Assembly: GCA_011050525.1 (NCBI GenBank)
Contig: DRFO01000024.1
Coordinates: 1 to 64,000, forward strand
Source: Halopseudomonas xinjiangensis
Lineage (GTDB): Bacteria; Pseudomonadota; Gammaproteobacteria; Pseudomonadales; Pseudomonadaceae
DNA length: 64,000 bases
Reading direction: 5' to 3'
The translations under genes were made by a program, and so were the position numbers. Positions 25,738-35,014 of this stretch are shown piece after piece. The stretch's first letter is position 1; every line of letters starts with the position of its first letter. Below the pieces are notes generated by a model. It saw only the letters and a list, made by a program, of their open reading frames with translations, was not told the DNA's origin and made no database searches.

Positions 25738-26803
25738 GTTCGACTACCTTTTGCCTGACGGCAGTGAGGGCATCGACTAGCGGATCGACTTCTCTGAAAG
25801 CTCTTTGATGCCGCCATAGCTTGGGTGACAGGCCCGTCCAGCGCTTGAAAGCGCGGGAAAAACTCGCCGCCTCGGCATAGCCCAGTTGTAGCGCAATGCT
25901 TTCCAGGCCAAGCGCGCTGTTGCCGAGAAGCTGCTCAGCCAGATCGCGCCGAACGCGCTCATCGAGGGATCGGAACGGAAATCCTTCTTCCGCCAGGCGG
26001 CGATGCAGGGTGCGCTCGGACAGGTTCAGCCAGCCAGCGATTTGCCGCGCCCCGCTGTGCTGGCCGGACTGCCCCATGAGCATCTGCAAGACCTGCCTGG
26101 CCAGCGGGGTACGCACATCATCAAGGCTTTCGCATAGCCTCTGACAAAGATTGGCGCAGGTTTGCTGGGTGGTGGTGTTGGCCAGGGGTAACGCGCTATT
26201 CAGATCGTTCCAGGAGATGAGCATGCTGTTACTGGAGGCTCCCAGGACGACCGGGCAGCCAAAATGGTTACGGTAAAGCTCCTCATCGGTTGCTTCCGGC
26301 ACTTTCAGGTCAATGCGCAGGGGCAAGTATCTGCGCTGCAACAGCTCGCCGAACAGGTTTGTCCAGGCTGCAAGACCACGCTCGACCACCAGGCAACGGG
26401 CGTCTGGCGGCAAAACCGAGTCGTCAAGGTGCATCAACAAGCCGGACGTTTCCTTTTCCAGAATTACCGGGCATATGGACAACGATAGCGGGCGAAACTG
26501 GTCGCACACCTTGATCGCCTCCCCCAGCGTGCGGCTGGAGAGCATCGCATAACCCAGCAGCCCCAGGCTGGTCAGGTGATAGCACAGTCCCAGTCGCAAA
26601 CCGGTGCCCGGATGGGGATGATGAGCGACCACATTGCGAATGACTGCCAATTCCTGCCACAACTCCAGGGTAGTGCAGTTTTCCAGGTCACCCTCCGGCA
26701 AGCCGGTGTTTTCCAGGCACTCGGCGGGTGCCAGCCCATACTCGCTAGCCACTTTCAGCAAGTAGCGGACATTGGTCCCATCCCGTTTCTGTCGCCAGTT
26801 CAT
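25730..26803 (-). CDS. AraC family transcriptional regulator (OruR/ArgR-like)
   Basis: 357 residues from the start preceded by AAGGA nine bases upstream; a nine-residue-longer start exists. The N-terminal two-thirds is the arabinose-binding-like domain of OruR-type regulators. The C-terminal AraC helix-turn-helix pair spans about 255-340 (LNLSERTLHRRLAEEG and IALQLGYAEAASFSRAFKRW). It overlaps the ABC ATPase gene by eight bases, an unusual fusion of regulator and transporter in one transcript. It also diverges from the dioxygenase-hydratase pair and may control both sides. Confidence 0.88.
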   Translation of the reverse strand: MNWRQKRDGTNVRYLLKVASEYGLAPAECLENTGLPEGDLENCTTLELWQELAVIRNVVAHHPHPGTGLRLGLCYHLTSLGLLGYAMLSSRTLGEAIKVCDQFRPLSLSICPVILEKETSGLLMHLDDSVLPPDARCLVVERGLAAWTNLFGELLQRRYLPLRIDLKVPEATDEELYRNHFGCPVVLGASSNSMLISWNDLNSALPLANTTTQQTCANLCQRLCESLDDVRTPLARQVLQMLMGQSGQHSGARQIAGWLNLSERTLHRRLAEEGFPFRSLDERVRRDLAEQLLGNSALGLESIALQLGYAEAASFSRAFKRWTGLSPKLWRHQRAFREVDPLVDALTAVRQKVVEHA

Positions 26804-26911
26804 AGGGGCTTCCTTGGCAATAAATGTCATGTCCTGGCAGTGTAGATCATGGTTGCGGTATAGACCCTAGGGCATGCTGAAGAAGTCGAAAATGTGAAGG
26901 GAGATGACCAC

Positions 26912-27820
26912 ATGCCTGAATTTTTCTATACCACAGCCAAGAACAACCCAAAGCGCGCAAGTGACCATTTCACCGTCACGCCGGTAGCCGGCTCGCTGGG
27001 GGCAGACGTTCGGGACATCGATCTGAACACCCTGAGCGAGGCGGGGCAGCAGGCGCTACGCCAGGCACTGCTGGACCATCAGGTGCTGTTCATCCGCGAT
27101 CAGGCATTGTCGGTCGAGCAGTTGGAGAAGGTCACGCAGCGCTTCGGCGAATTCGGGGTGGAGCCCTACGTACAGCCCATGCCGGATCACCCCCATGTGG
27201 TTCACGTGGTGAAGGAAGCAACCGAAGGCTCCCCATTCATCTTCGGCGGCGCCTGGCACTCGGACTGGTCTTTCCAGGAACGACCACCGGCCTTCACCTT
27301 GCTCTATGGCCATGATGTTCCCGAGACCGGCGGTGACACCCTGTTCAACAATATGTATCTGGCGTGCGAATGGTTGTCCCCGACGTTGCGCAATCTGCTG
27401 CTTGGACTGAATGGCATTAACAGCCCGGAATTCGGTTATGGTCCGAATTCCAGACACAACGCCGCGCTGGAGAGCATGAATATCCGCTTCGGGGAAAATG
27501 TCGACCACGATGTACGCGCCCACCCATTGATCACCCGGCACCCCGAAACCGGTCGCAACGTGCTGTTCGCCAATCCAGCCTACACGCTGGGTATCGAAGG
27601 CATGAAGCCGGAAGAGGCTCGGCCATTGCTCGATTATCTGTTCACCGTGGCCTCGGCTCCGGCGTTCACGTGCCGGATGCGCTGGGCCCCCGGCACACTG
27701 GCTATCTGGGACAACCGGTGCGTTTGGCACCAGCCTGTCTCAGACTACTTCGGACAGCGCCGTGAAATGTTCCGCACCACCGTCAAGGGCACGCAACCAG
27801 TCAGAGGCTCGGCCGCATGA
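26912..27820 (+). CDS. TauD/TfdA family Fe(II)/2-oxoglutarate dioxygenase
   Basis: 302 residues from ATG 26912 (GGGAGA upstream). The iron triad is visible: His116-x-Asp118 (AWHSDW) and His273 (WDNRCVWHQP). The 2-oxoglutarate arginine is in the following RREMFR (284-288). Family members hydroxylate and cleave taurine, 2,4-D, alkyl sulfates or similar acids. It is coupled to a hydratase-type enzyme by a four-base overlap, which is not a standard TauD context, so the substrate is uncertain. Divergent from the AraC regulator, which may activate it. Confidence 0.9.
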   Translation: MPEFFYTTAKNNPKRASDHFTVTPVAGSLGADVRDIDLNTLSEAGQQALRQALLDHQVLFIRDQALSVEQLEKVTQRFGEFGVEPYVQPMPDHPHVVHVVKEATEGSPFIFGGAWHSDWSFQERPPAFTLLYGHDVPETGGDTLFNNMYLACEWLSPTLRNLLLGLNGINSPEFGYGPNSRHNAALESMNIRFGENVDHDVRAHPLITRHPETGRNVLFANPAYTLGIEGMKPEEARPLLDYLFTVASAPAFTCRMRWAPGTLAIWDNRCVWHQPVSDYFGQRREMFRTTVKGTQPVRGSAA

Positions 27821-28605
27821 ACAGTATTGAATTCGATGCAGACAGCGCGGCGAAGGTGCTGTTCAAGGCCAGACAGACTCGGCAGCCATGCGAGTCCATC
27901 GCCGGTCCTTATGGTATGGACAGCCTGGAAAAGGCCCAGCTCGCCCAGCAGGCGCTATTGAACATGTACCGCCGCGCCGGCCAGGAGCAGATTGGTTTCA
28001 AGCTGGGCCTGACCGACTTCAAAGCTCAAAAGGCGATGGGGCTGGAGCAGCCGCTGGTAGGTGTTCTGCTGCAGAACTGGCAATACTGGGATGGCGACGA
28101 GGTTCCGTTCGGGCAACTCAATGCGCCACGGGTCGAAGCCGAGGTGGCGTTCATCTTCGGGCAGACTCTCGATGATCCTGAATTGGACGAACAGGGGTTG
28201 CTGAAAGGACTGGCAGGTGTGCTTCCCGCTCTGGAAATTTGCGATTCTGCTTTCCAGGGCTGGCCAAGACATCTATTCGATGCGGTAGCAGACAATCTTT
28301 CCTCGGGGCTGTTCGTATTAGGCGCCAATCCGATAGACCCTGCCAGGGTTGATTTTGCCGGCCTGAAGATGAGCCTGTATATCAATAATGCCATCGCCTG
28401 CGAGGGCAGCGGTACGCAGTGCATGGGCAGTCCGCTAGCCGCTTGCCTCTGGCTGACCAGACATCTGGCCGCCCAGGGAACCCCCGTTCAGGCTGGGGAT
28501 ATATTGCTTTCCGGCGCCCTTGGTCCGATGCAGCCGGCGAGTCTCGGCGACAGCGTGCGTATGGATTGCGGGGAGCTGGGAGAGGTCAGCTGCAGGTTCG
28601 CGTAA
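27817..28605 (+). CDS. 2-keto-4-pentenoate hydratase family enzyme (MhpD/fumarylacetoacetase-like)
   Basis: 262 residues, the length of MhpD/XylJ-type hydratases and 4-oxalocrotonate decarboxylases. Family elements are FKLGLTD (about 53-59), the metal-binding VEAEVAFIF (about 106-114) and LEICDSAF (about 138-145). It would hydrate or decarboxylate a 2-oxo-enoic acid. No ring-cleavage dioxygenase or aldolase is adjacent, so the usual meta-cleavage pathway is absent here and the partner dioxygenase must make a different substrate. Coupled to the upstream gene by ATGA. Confidence 0.85.
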   Translation: MNSIEFDADSAAKVLFKARQTRQPCESIAGPYGMDSLEKAQLAQQALLNMYRRAGQEQIGFKLGLTDFKAQKAMGLEQPLVGVLLQNWQYWDGDEVPFGQLNAPRVEAEVAFIFGQTLDDPELDEQGLLKGLAGVLPALEICDSAFQGWPRHLFDAVADNLSSGLFVLGANPIDPARVDFAGLKMSLYINNAIACEGSGTQCMGSPLAACLWLTRHLAAQGTPVQAGDILLSGALGPMQPASLGDSVRMDCGELGEVSCRFA

Positions 28606-28619
28606 GGCAGGGAGCCCTA

Positions 28620-28649
28620 AAAAGAAAAACCCCGCCGAAGCGAGGTTTT
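28620..28649 (-). terminator. Rho-independent terminator of the GGA-rich sRNA
   Basis: On the minus strand the stem AAAACCTCGC pairs with GCGGGGTTTT around a TTCG tetraloop, with one mismatch, followed by TTTTTCTTTTT. It ends the minus-strand RNA described next. The A-rich upstream arm may also help terminate the plus-strand hydratase transcript. Confidence 0.85.
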
Positions 28650-28893
28650 GCAGAACTTGGTTCCTGATCATTATCCTTAATGATCATGCCTTATCGGCGT
28701 ACCGCAGCTCATCGTCCCTAATGAAAGCCATCCTGGCGCTATCCCTGGATCAATCCTTGATAAGTATCATCCTGACACGTCCTTGATCATCCTCCTGATG
28801 ATCTGCCGTCCTGGCACTGCTCCCTATGCTATCGTCCCTGTTCCCGCTCCTGGTCCCTGTTGATGTGTTGCGCTTCCGTGCTCGCTCCTAGCA
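28621..28893 (-). ncRNA. CsrB/RsmZ-like sRNA with 18 GGA motifs
   Basis: This stretch has no credible coding frame on either strand. Read on the minus strand, it carries 18 GGA triplets in about 270 nt, most as AGGA or AGGGA. Several sit in small hairpin loops, for example CATC-AGGAG-GATG and GCC-AGGAT-GGC. It ends in a strong terminator (28620-28649). A candidate -10, TAGTAT, lies at 28905-28900, and a GacA-type box at 28967-28950. Repeated loop GGA motifs sequester RsmA/CsrA, relieving its translational repression. At about 270 nt it is longer than the RsmX/Y/Z I know from Pseudomonas (near 120 nt) and nearer to enteric CsrB. The 5' end is estimated from the -10 only. Confidence 0.85.
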
Positions 28894-28949
28894 AGACCGA
28901 TACTACGCCGGCGCCCGGGAGCTGCACATAGTCCTTTGCCACCGCCGCA

Positions 28950-28967
28950 CGTAAGCCAATGCTTACA
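28950..28967 (-). promoter_or_regulatory. GacA-type upstream activating sequence
   Basis: On the minus strand TGTAAGCATTGGCTTACG matches the TGTAAG-N6-CTTACA box bound by GacA upstream of rsmX/Y/Z genes, differing only in the last base. It lies 44 bases upstream of the candidate -10 of the GGA-rich RNA. Confidence 0.8.
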
Positions 28968-29003
28968 TTTGGTCACATTTTGCTACTCTTCCGCGTGCGG
29001 CAT

Positions 29004-30791
29004 TCAGAACTGCGCGGCGTCCAGCTCGAACAGTGGCTCACTGCCGCCTCGCACCGATTCGCTCAGCGAATGAATTTTCGGCAATAACCGCTTGATAAAG
29101 AAGCGCCCGGTGCTCAGCTTCGCACCGTAGAAACCATCAGCATCCTGGTCCAGACGGGCATTTGCCGACTTCGCCATTTTCGCCCACATGTAGGCGTAGG
29201 CGGTATAACCAAAAACCTGCAGATACTCGACCGACGCCGCGCCGATCTCGTTCGGGTTGGTTTTGCTGCGGTCAATCACCAGGAAGGTCAGCTCCTCAAG
29301 ATTGGCAAGAGCGCTGGATAAGGGCTGAACGAATTCAGCCATGGCTTCGTCCGAATTGGCCGCGACAAAATCCTTCACTTCCGCAGCGAACACCTTGAAG
29401 AAGGCGCCTCCATTTGCGACGGTTTTGCGGCCCATCAAATCGAGGGCTTGAATGCCATTGGTGCCTTCATATATCTGCCCGATACGCGCGTCACGCACCA
29501 ACTGTTCCTGGCCCCACTCGCGAACGTAACCGTGGCCGCCCAGCACCTGTTGCCCATGCACGCAGCTTTCAAAGCCGATATCAGTAAAGAACGCCTTGGC
29601 CACCGGTGTCAGCAGCGCTACCAGATCTTCACCCTTTTTCTTGATCTCGGCATCGTCCGCGTACTTGCTGATATCCAGTTGCGACCCGACGTAGGTCGAG
29701 AATGCGCGGCTTCCTTCGGTCATGGCTTTCATGGTCAACAGCATGCGGCGCACATCCGGGTGCACGATGATGGGATCGGCGGCCTTGTCTGGCTGCACCG
29801 CGCCGGTGGGCGCGCGGCTCTGAATCCGCTCCCGGGCGTAGGCCACGGCAGTCTGGTAAGAGGCTTCGCCACAGCCGATGCCCTGGATTCCGATCGATAA
29901 CCGCTCATAGTTCATCATGGTGAACATGGCGTTCAGACCCTTGTTTACCTCGCCGATCAGATATCCCTTGGCACCGTCGAAATTCATCACACAGGTAGCC
30001 GAAGCCTTGATGCCCATCTTGTGCTCGATCGACCCGCAACTGACCGGGTTGTGCTCACCCAGGCTGCCGTCTGCGTTAACCAGAAACTTGGGTACCAGAA
30101 ACAGCGATATCCCCTTGGGACCCGCCGGTGCATCGGGCAACTTGGCCAGCACCAGGTGAATGATGTTGTCGGTCAGGTCGTGTTCGCCACCGGTGATGAA
30201 AATCTTGGTACCGGACACAGCGTAGCTTCCATCCGCCTGGGGTACCGCCTTGGTCCGGATAATGCCCAGATCGGTGCCGCAATGCGGTTCGGTCAAGCAC
30301 ATGGTGCCCGCCCACGTCCCGGCATACAGATTCGGCAGGTACGTCTGCTTCAGCTCGTCACTACCGTGGGCGTCCAGGGCCAGGCAACAGCCGGCGGTCA
30401 AGGCTGGATACAGGGCAAAGCTGTTGTTTGCACCATAAACCATTTCCTCAACCTGCACGCCCAGTGTCTTGGGCATGCCCAGGCCACCGAACTCAGGATT
30501 TCCGCCCAGACCCACCCAGCCGCCTTCCGCATAGGTCGCATAAGCCTGCTTGAAGCCGGCCGGCGTAGTGACCACACCCGCCTCCCACTTCGCGCCCTCT
30601 TCATCGCCACTGCGATTCAGCGGAGCGATGATCTGCGAGGTAATCTTGCCGGCCTCCTCCAGCATCGCGTCGGCCGTTTCGGCATCGATGGCGCCGTTCA
30701 GTCCGGGCAGGCTTTGCCAAAGTTGGTCAGCCTCGAACACTTCGTTCAGGACAAAACGGATATCACGCAGGGGGGCTTTATAGTCAGCCAT
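29004..30791 (-). CDS. acyl-CoA dehydrogenase (DmdC/FadE-like, with C-terminal extension)
   Basis: 595 residues: acyl-CoA dehydrogenase N, middle and C domains plus the extra C-terminal domain of the roughly 600-residue class. Visible signatures are MCLTEPHCGTDLG near 165, the FAD-binding QVLGGHGYVREWGQEQ near 430, and YEGTNGIQALDLMGRK. It oxidises an acyl-CoA to the 2-enoyl-CoA, passing electrons to ETF. Members include fatty acyl-CoA dehydrogenases and methylmercaptopropionyl-CoA dehydrogenase; the chain specificity is not readable. It is a close paralogue of the next gene, which lies on the same strand 261 bases upstream behind its own terminator. Confidence 0.93.
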   Translation of the reverse strand: MADYKAPLRDIRFVLNEVFEADQLWQSLPGLNGAIDAETADAMLEEAGKITSQIIAPLNRSGDEEGAKWEAGVVTTPAGFKQAYATYAEGGWVGLGGNPEFGGLGMPKTLGVQVEEMVYGANNSFALYPALTAGCCLALDAHGSDELKQTYLPNLYAGTWAGTMCLTEPHCGTDLGIIRTKAVPQADGSYAVSGTKIFITGGEHDLTDNIIHLVLAKLPDAPAGPKGISLFLVPKFLVNADGSLGEHNPVSCGSIEHKMGIKASATCVMNFDGAKGYLIGEVNKGLNAMFTMMNYERLSIGIQGIGCGEASYQTAVAYARERIQSRAPTGAVQPDKAADPIIVHPDVRRMLLTMKAMTEGSRAFSTYVGSQLDISKYADDAEIKKKGEDLVALLTPVAKAFFTDIGFESCVHGQQVLGGHGYVREWGQEQLVRDARIGQIYEGTNGIQALDLMGRKTVANGGAFFKVFAAEVKDFVAANSDEAMAEFVQPLSSALANLEELTFLVIDRSKTNPNEIGAASVEYLQVFGYTAYAYMWAKMAKSANARLDQDADGFYGAKLSTGRFFIKRLLPKIHSLSESVRGGSEPLFELDAAQF

Positions 30792-30993
30792 GGAATACTC
30801 CTCTAGCAGTCAGGGCGCCCGGACCATACCGGAACATGAAGCGGATTGTAGCGCGACAACAAATGTATCGATAGCGTCTGTTTATGACTTTTTAATTATT
30901 ATGGTCATATTTAGGCTTTTCCTGAACAGCCGATGAGCGAGCGGACCGCTGCATAAAACTCCAGCCCCGCTACAGCCTGCTCCGCGTCAGAAA

Positions 30994-31026
30994 GGCAAAA
31001 GCCTCGAACAGGTCGAGGCTTTTGCC
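30994..31026 (-). terminator. strong hairpin terminator between the acyl-CoA dehydrogenase genes
   Basis: Perfect 14-base arms (GGCAAAAGCCTCGA and its complement) flank a five-base loop, with TTTTGCCTTTC on the minus-strand side. It lies 26 bases beyond the stop of the upstream dehydrogenase gene and implies that the two paralogues are transcribed separately. Confidence 0.75.
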
Positions 31027-31052
31027 ATACCGCATCGGCTAGCGATAGCCGG

Positions 31053-32843
31053 TTAGAACTGCTCGGCAGTCATCTGCATCAACGTATCGGCACCCGCTTC
31101 CAGCGCATCGAGGTGAGCCTGAGCGCGAGGCAGAAGACGCTTGAAATAGAACTCCTGGGTCGCCAGTTTGCCCTGATAGAAGTCTTTCTCAGTGGTACCG
31201 GCGTCCAGTTCTTTCTGGGCCGCGACCGCCATTTTCAGCCAGAAAAACGCAAGAGTGACGTAGCCAGAGTACATCAGGAAATCCATGGCCGACGCGCCGA
31301 CTTCTTCACGATTCTGCATCGATTTCATGGCGATCTTCTGGGTCACTTCGCCCCACTGAACGTTCAGACTGCTCAGTTTGCTGGCGTATTCCCCTAGCGT
31401 CGCATTGCCTTCGTTAGCCTTGCAGAAGGTATGCACTTCCTTGGTAAATGCGCGCAGCAGCTTGCCCTGGCTCATCAACACCTTGCGGCCCAGCAGATCG
31501 AGCGCCTGGATGCCGTTGGTGCCTTCGTAGATAGGCGCAATGCGGCAATCACGAACCTGCTGCTCCTGGCCCCATTCGCGAATGTAACCATGCCCGCCGA
31601 AGACCTGCATGCCGTGGTTGGTAGCTTCCAGACCCGTCTCGGTCATGAATGCCTTGCAGATAGGCGTCAGGAAAGCCAGTTGATCTTCAGCATTGGACTT
31701 GACCGACTCATCCTTCGAGTAGTGGGCCTTGTCGAGTAACTGGGCGGTGTAATAGGCCAGCGCCCGGTTACCTTCGTTGAAGGCCTTCATGGTCAGCAAC
31801 ATGCGACGCACATCAGGGTGGACGATGATCGGATCGGCGGGCTTGTCCGGCGCAGCCGGGCCAGACAACGAGCGCATCTGCAGGCGATCCTTGGCGTAGG
31901 CCAGGGCGCTCTGATAAGAAGCTTCCCCGTGGCAAAGACCCTGCATCCCGGTACCCAGGCGTGCATGGTTCATCATGGTGAACATGCAGTTCAGGCCGCG
32001 GTTTACCTCGCCAATCAGAAAGCCCCTGGCGCCATCGAAATTCATTACACAGGTAGCTGAGGCTTTGATGCCCATCTTGTGTTCGATAGATCCGCATTTG
32101 AGCGCGTTACGCTCGCCTTTTTCACCATTGGCGTCGGGGAGAAACTTGGGCACGATGAACAGAGAGATACCCTTGGTCCCGGCAGGCGCGTCGGGCAATT
32201 TGGCCAACACCAGGTGAACAATGTTTTCCGCCATGTCGTGCTCGCCGCACGAGATGAAGATCTTGGTGCCGGTGACCAGATAACTCCCGTCGGCCTGAGG
32301 CACGGCGCGAGTCTTGGTCAGCCCGAGATCGGTGCCGCAATGGGGTTCGGTCAGGCACATGGTCCCGGTCCAGTGGCCGGGGGTCAGCTTGTTCAGATAA
32401 ACATCTTTCTGCTCCTGGGTGCCGTGGGCCCGAATGGCCGCGCCACACCCAGAGGACAGACCAGGATACATGTTCCAGGCATAATTGGCCGAAGCGATCA
32501 TTTCGTTCACGACGAAACCCAGGGAGGCCGGCAGGCCTTGCCCGCCATATTCGACCGGGCCGGTCATTGCAGCCCAGCCATTGTCGACGTATTGCTGGTA
32601 AGCCTCTTTGAAACCGGCAGGCGTGGTGACTACGCCGTCATCGATCTTGCAGCCTTCTTCATCACCGGTACGGTTGAGCGGGGCCAACACTTCGCCAGCA
32701 AATTTTGCGGCCTCTTCCAGCACAGCGCTGACCAGGTCTGGCGATGCATCAACCAGTCCGTGGGTTTCGTAACCGGACGCAAAATCGAACACCTCATCCA
32801 TAAGGAAGCGCATATCGCGCAGTGGGGCTTTGTAATCGGGCAT
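31053..32843 (-). CDS. acyl-CoA dehydrogenase (DmdC/FadE-like), paralogue
   Basis: 596 residues with the same domain order as the downstream paralogue: MCLTEPHCGTDLG near 165, QVFGGHGYIREWGQEQ near 430 and YEGTNGIQALDLLGRK. Both proteins open with DYKAPLRD and share long identical stretches such as IIVHPDVRRMLLTMKA, so they arose by duplication. It catalyses the first step of beta-oxidation on an unknown acyl-CoA. A hairpin terminator follows. Confidence 0.93.
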   Translation of the reverse strand: MPDYKAPLRDMRFLMDEVFDFASGYETHGLVDASPDLVSAVLEEAAKFAGEVLAPLNRTGDEEGCKIDDGVVTTPAGFKEAYQQYVDNGWAAMTGPVEYGGQGLPASLGFVVNEMIASANYAWNMYPGLSSGCGAAIRAHGTQEQKDVYLNKLTPGHWTGTMCLTEPHCGTDLGLTKTRAVPQADGSYLVTGTKIFISCGEHDMAENIVHLVLAKLPDAPAGTKGISLFIVPKFLPDANGEKGERNALKCGSIEHKMGIKASATCVMNFDGARGFLIGEVNRGLNCMFTMMNHARLGTGMQGLCHGEASYQSALAYAKDRLQMRSLSGPAAPDKPADPIIVHPDVRRMLLTMKAFNEGNRALAYYTAQLLDKAHYSKDESVKSNAEDQLAFLTPICKAFMTETGLEATNHGMQVFGGHGYIREWGQEQQVRDCRIAPIYEGTNGIQALDLLGRKVLMSQGKLLRAFTKEVHTFCKANEGNATLGEYASKLSSLNVQWGEVTQKIAMKSMQNREEVGASAMDFLMYSGYVTLAFFWLKMAVAAQKELDAGTTEKDFYQGKLATQEFYFKRLLPRAQAHLDALEAGADTLMQMTAEQF

Positions 32844-33156
32844 CGGAAATCTCTCCTGGTGGGGCCAGATAGATACCAGCCGCCGTTATTCATACGTTTG
32901 TTTGAACAGTACGACTCGCAGGTTCCATGGTCAAGAACCGGAGCGAGCCATTACATCGCTTGATACACAGCCATAAGGCATTCAGTGCGAGTTTGAGACA
33001 CTCGCTGGCAGGTGGCTCAAACGCTCCCATATATTTCTAAAAGGCATAACAAAATCGTTTATTGGCCTTGGACAACCTAAGCAATCCCTCTTACTGTGGC
33101 GACCTGAAGCTCCTACGCTCTTGGAGCAATCGTCCACCAAGCACATTCAGGTCACT
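32844..33156. other. intergenic region without recognisable gene
   Basis: This gap separates the divergent dehydrogenase and permease genes and must hold both promoters. Around 33030-33065 it becomes AT-rich (CATATATTTCTAAAAGGC). I find no clear operator, riboswitch or RNA gene. Confidence 0.5.
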
Positions 33157-34953
33157 ATGAACTGGGACTCCTTGCCAATGATTGGCGTCGCCGCCCTGCT
33201 CTGCTGGGTTTTCTACGCGTTCGCCCGAGAAAAGTTCAGCCCGGACGTGGTGGTGGGGATTGCCGTGGCGGTACTGCTGGTCAGCACCCTCCTGACCGCA
33301 GGCGATGTGCTCAGCGTACTGTCAAATAGCGCGCCCATCACTATCGCGTGCATGTTCGTGCTGTCCGCTGCACTTGAGCGCACGGGCTGTGTGGAAGCGC
33401 TGGGTAAGTGGCTTTCCCGCCTGGGCGGTGGAAGCCCTATGCGCACCCTGTTCAGCCTGATGATCACCGCGCTGGTACTGTCCACCTTTATCAACAACAC
33501 GCCGGTGGTGGCGATTCTCACTCCGGTTGCGGTCACCCTCGCTGCACAGGTTGGCAGCAAGGCATCCAAGCTGTTGATACCCCTGTCGTACGCCACGATT
33601 CTTGGCGGCACCATGACCATGATCGGCACCTCGACCAACATTCTGGTCGATGGCGTGGCCCGACAGAATGGCCTGGAACCCTTCGGCATGTTTGAAATAT
33701 TTCTGCCCGGAATGGTCATGGCCGGTATTGGTCTGACCTTTATCATGCTGGTCGGCCACCGTCTCCTGCCAGACCGCGAGAGCCTGTCAAAACAGTTGCG
33801 CCCAGACCAAAGCCGCCCGTTCATGACCGAGCTGCTGGTACCCCATGATTCGCCAGTGATCAGCCAGACCATTTCCCAGGCCAATCTCAACGGAAACAGC
33901 GGCATCCAGGTATTGAAAATCTTCCGTGGGGATGAGGAACTGTCGACTCCGGTGAACAGCACCGTGCTGAGCGCCGGCGACCGTCTGGTGCTGCATGCCA
34001 ACATGCGTGATTTCATGGAGCTGCGACAGAACGGCTTGCTTGCCTTCAACCGTGAGCAGGCTGCCGACTTCGAAACCATTTCCACACGCGACGTCGTGCT
34101 TGCCGAAGCCATCGTCGGGCGCAATTCGCGCTACAGTCACCGGCCCATGCGCGACCTCAATCTAACCGCTCGGTACGGCATTCATGTGCTGGCGATACAT
34201 CGTCACAACGAAAACATTCAGGACAATCTGGATGAGTTTCAGCTGCAATTCGGAGATGTGATGCTGGTGGAAGGCACGCCAGCGCAAATCCGAAAGTTCG
34301 CAGACAATGGCGATCTGATCAGCCTGAACACCGTGCACGAGCGCGCGTATCGCCGCGACAAGGCACCTATTGCCATACTGGCAGTGCTCAGCGTCATGCT
34401 CCTGGCAGCGTTTCAGGTAATGCCTATCGAGGGGTTGGCGATGGTCGCTGCCGCAGTGGTCATCGCGACCGGCTGTCTGGACATTGAGGATGCCTACAAA
34501 GCCATAGATTGGCGGATTTTGACCATTATATTCGGCATGCTGGCGATCAGTATCGCCATGAACAAGGTAGGCCTGGTGACCACCGTAGTCGACCAGGTCA
34601 TGGGATTATCTCCCATCCTCGGGCCGCTGTTCATGTTGTCATTCATTTACTTTCTTACGTCCGTCCTGACGGAGATCGTGAGCAACAATGCCGTGGCGGT
34701 ACTGCTTACGCCGATTGCCATTGGCGTAGCTCAACAGCTGGGGGCAGATCCGCGGCCGTTCGTGGTTGCCGTGATGTTTGCAGCCAGTGCCAGCTTTGCG
34801 ACCCCGATTGGCTACCAGACCAATACCTTCGTATACAGTGCAGGAGGCTATCGGTTCAGCGATTTCATGCGCATTGGCGTGCCCATGAACGTGATCATGT
34901 GGGCCACGGCGACGTTCCTGATACCGCTGTTCTGGCCACTGTTTCCGCAATAA
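33157..34953 (+). CDS. SLC13-family permease with two RCK_C (TrkA-C) domains
   Basis: 598 residues from ATG 33157 (a TTG 36 bases earlier is open). Membrane helices at both ends flank a soluble middle region with two TrkA-C-type domains (about 205-290 and 300-385; [32 protein letters not shown]). SLC13-type motifs [12 protein letters not shown] and [13 protein letters not shown] occur in the two halves. Relatives move sulfate, dicarboxylates or other anions with sodium. The substrate is not known. A terminator hairpin follows the stop directly. Confidence 0.88.
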   Translation: MNWDSLPMIGVAALLCWVFYAFAREKFSPDVVVGIAVAVLLVSTLLTAGDVLSVLSNSAPITIACMFVLSAALERTGCVEALGKWLSRLGGGSPMRTLFSLMITALVLSTFINNTPVVAILTPVAVTLAAQVGSKASKLLIPLSYATILGGTMTMIGTSTNILVDGVARQNGLEPFGMFEIFLPGMVMAGIGLTFIMLVGHRLLPDRESLSKQLRPDQSRPFMTELLVPHDSPVISQTISQANLNGNSGIQVLKIFRGDEELSTPVNSTVLSAGDRLVLHANMRDFMELRQNGLLAFNREQAADFETISTRDVVLAEAIVGRNSRYSHRPMRDLNLTARYGIHVLAIHRHNENIQDNLDEFQLQFGDVMLVEGTPAQIRKFADNGDLISLNTVHERAYRRDKAPIAILAVLSVMLLAAFQVMPIEGLAMVAAAVVIATGCLDIEDAYKAIDWRILTIIFGMLAISIAMNKVGLVTTVVDQVMGLSPILGPLFMLSFIYFLTSVLTEIVSNNAVAVLLTPIAIGVAQQLGADPRPFVVAVMFAASASFATPIGYQTNTFVYSAGGYRFSDFMRIGVPMNVIMWATATFLIPLFWPLFPQ

Positions 34954-34974
34954 AGGCCGGGGTTGCCGGCCTTT
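34952..34974 (+). terminator. hairpin terminator of the SLC13 permease gene
   Basis: AAAGGCCGG and CCGGCCTTT pair around a five-base loop and overlap the stop codon. The T run is short (TTTCG). Confidence 0.6.
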
Positions 34975-35014
34975 CGAAATGATCATGCGTCGAGGGCACT
35001 GACCTGATGCGATC

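Noticed and set aside
28660..28860. On the plus strand the repeated TCCT/TCCCT units look like a degenerate minisatellite or CRISPR-like array.
   Set aside because: Spacing is irregular and no repeat unit is conserved. The pattern is explained by GGA motifs of a minus-strand Rsm/Csr-type RNA with promoter box and terminator.
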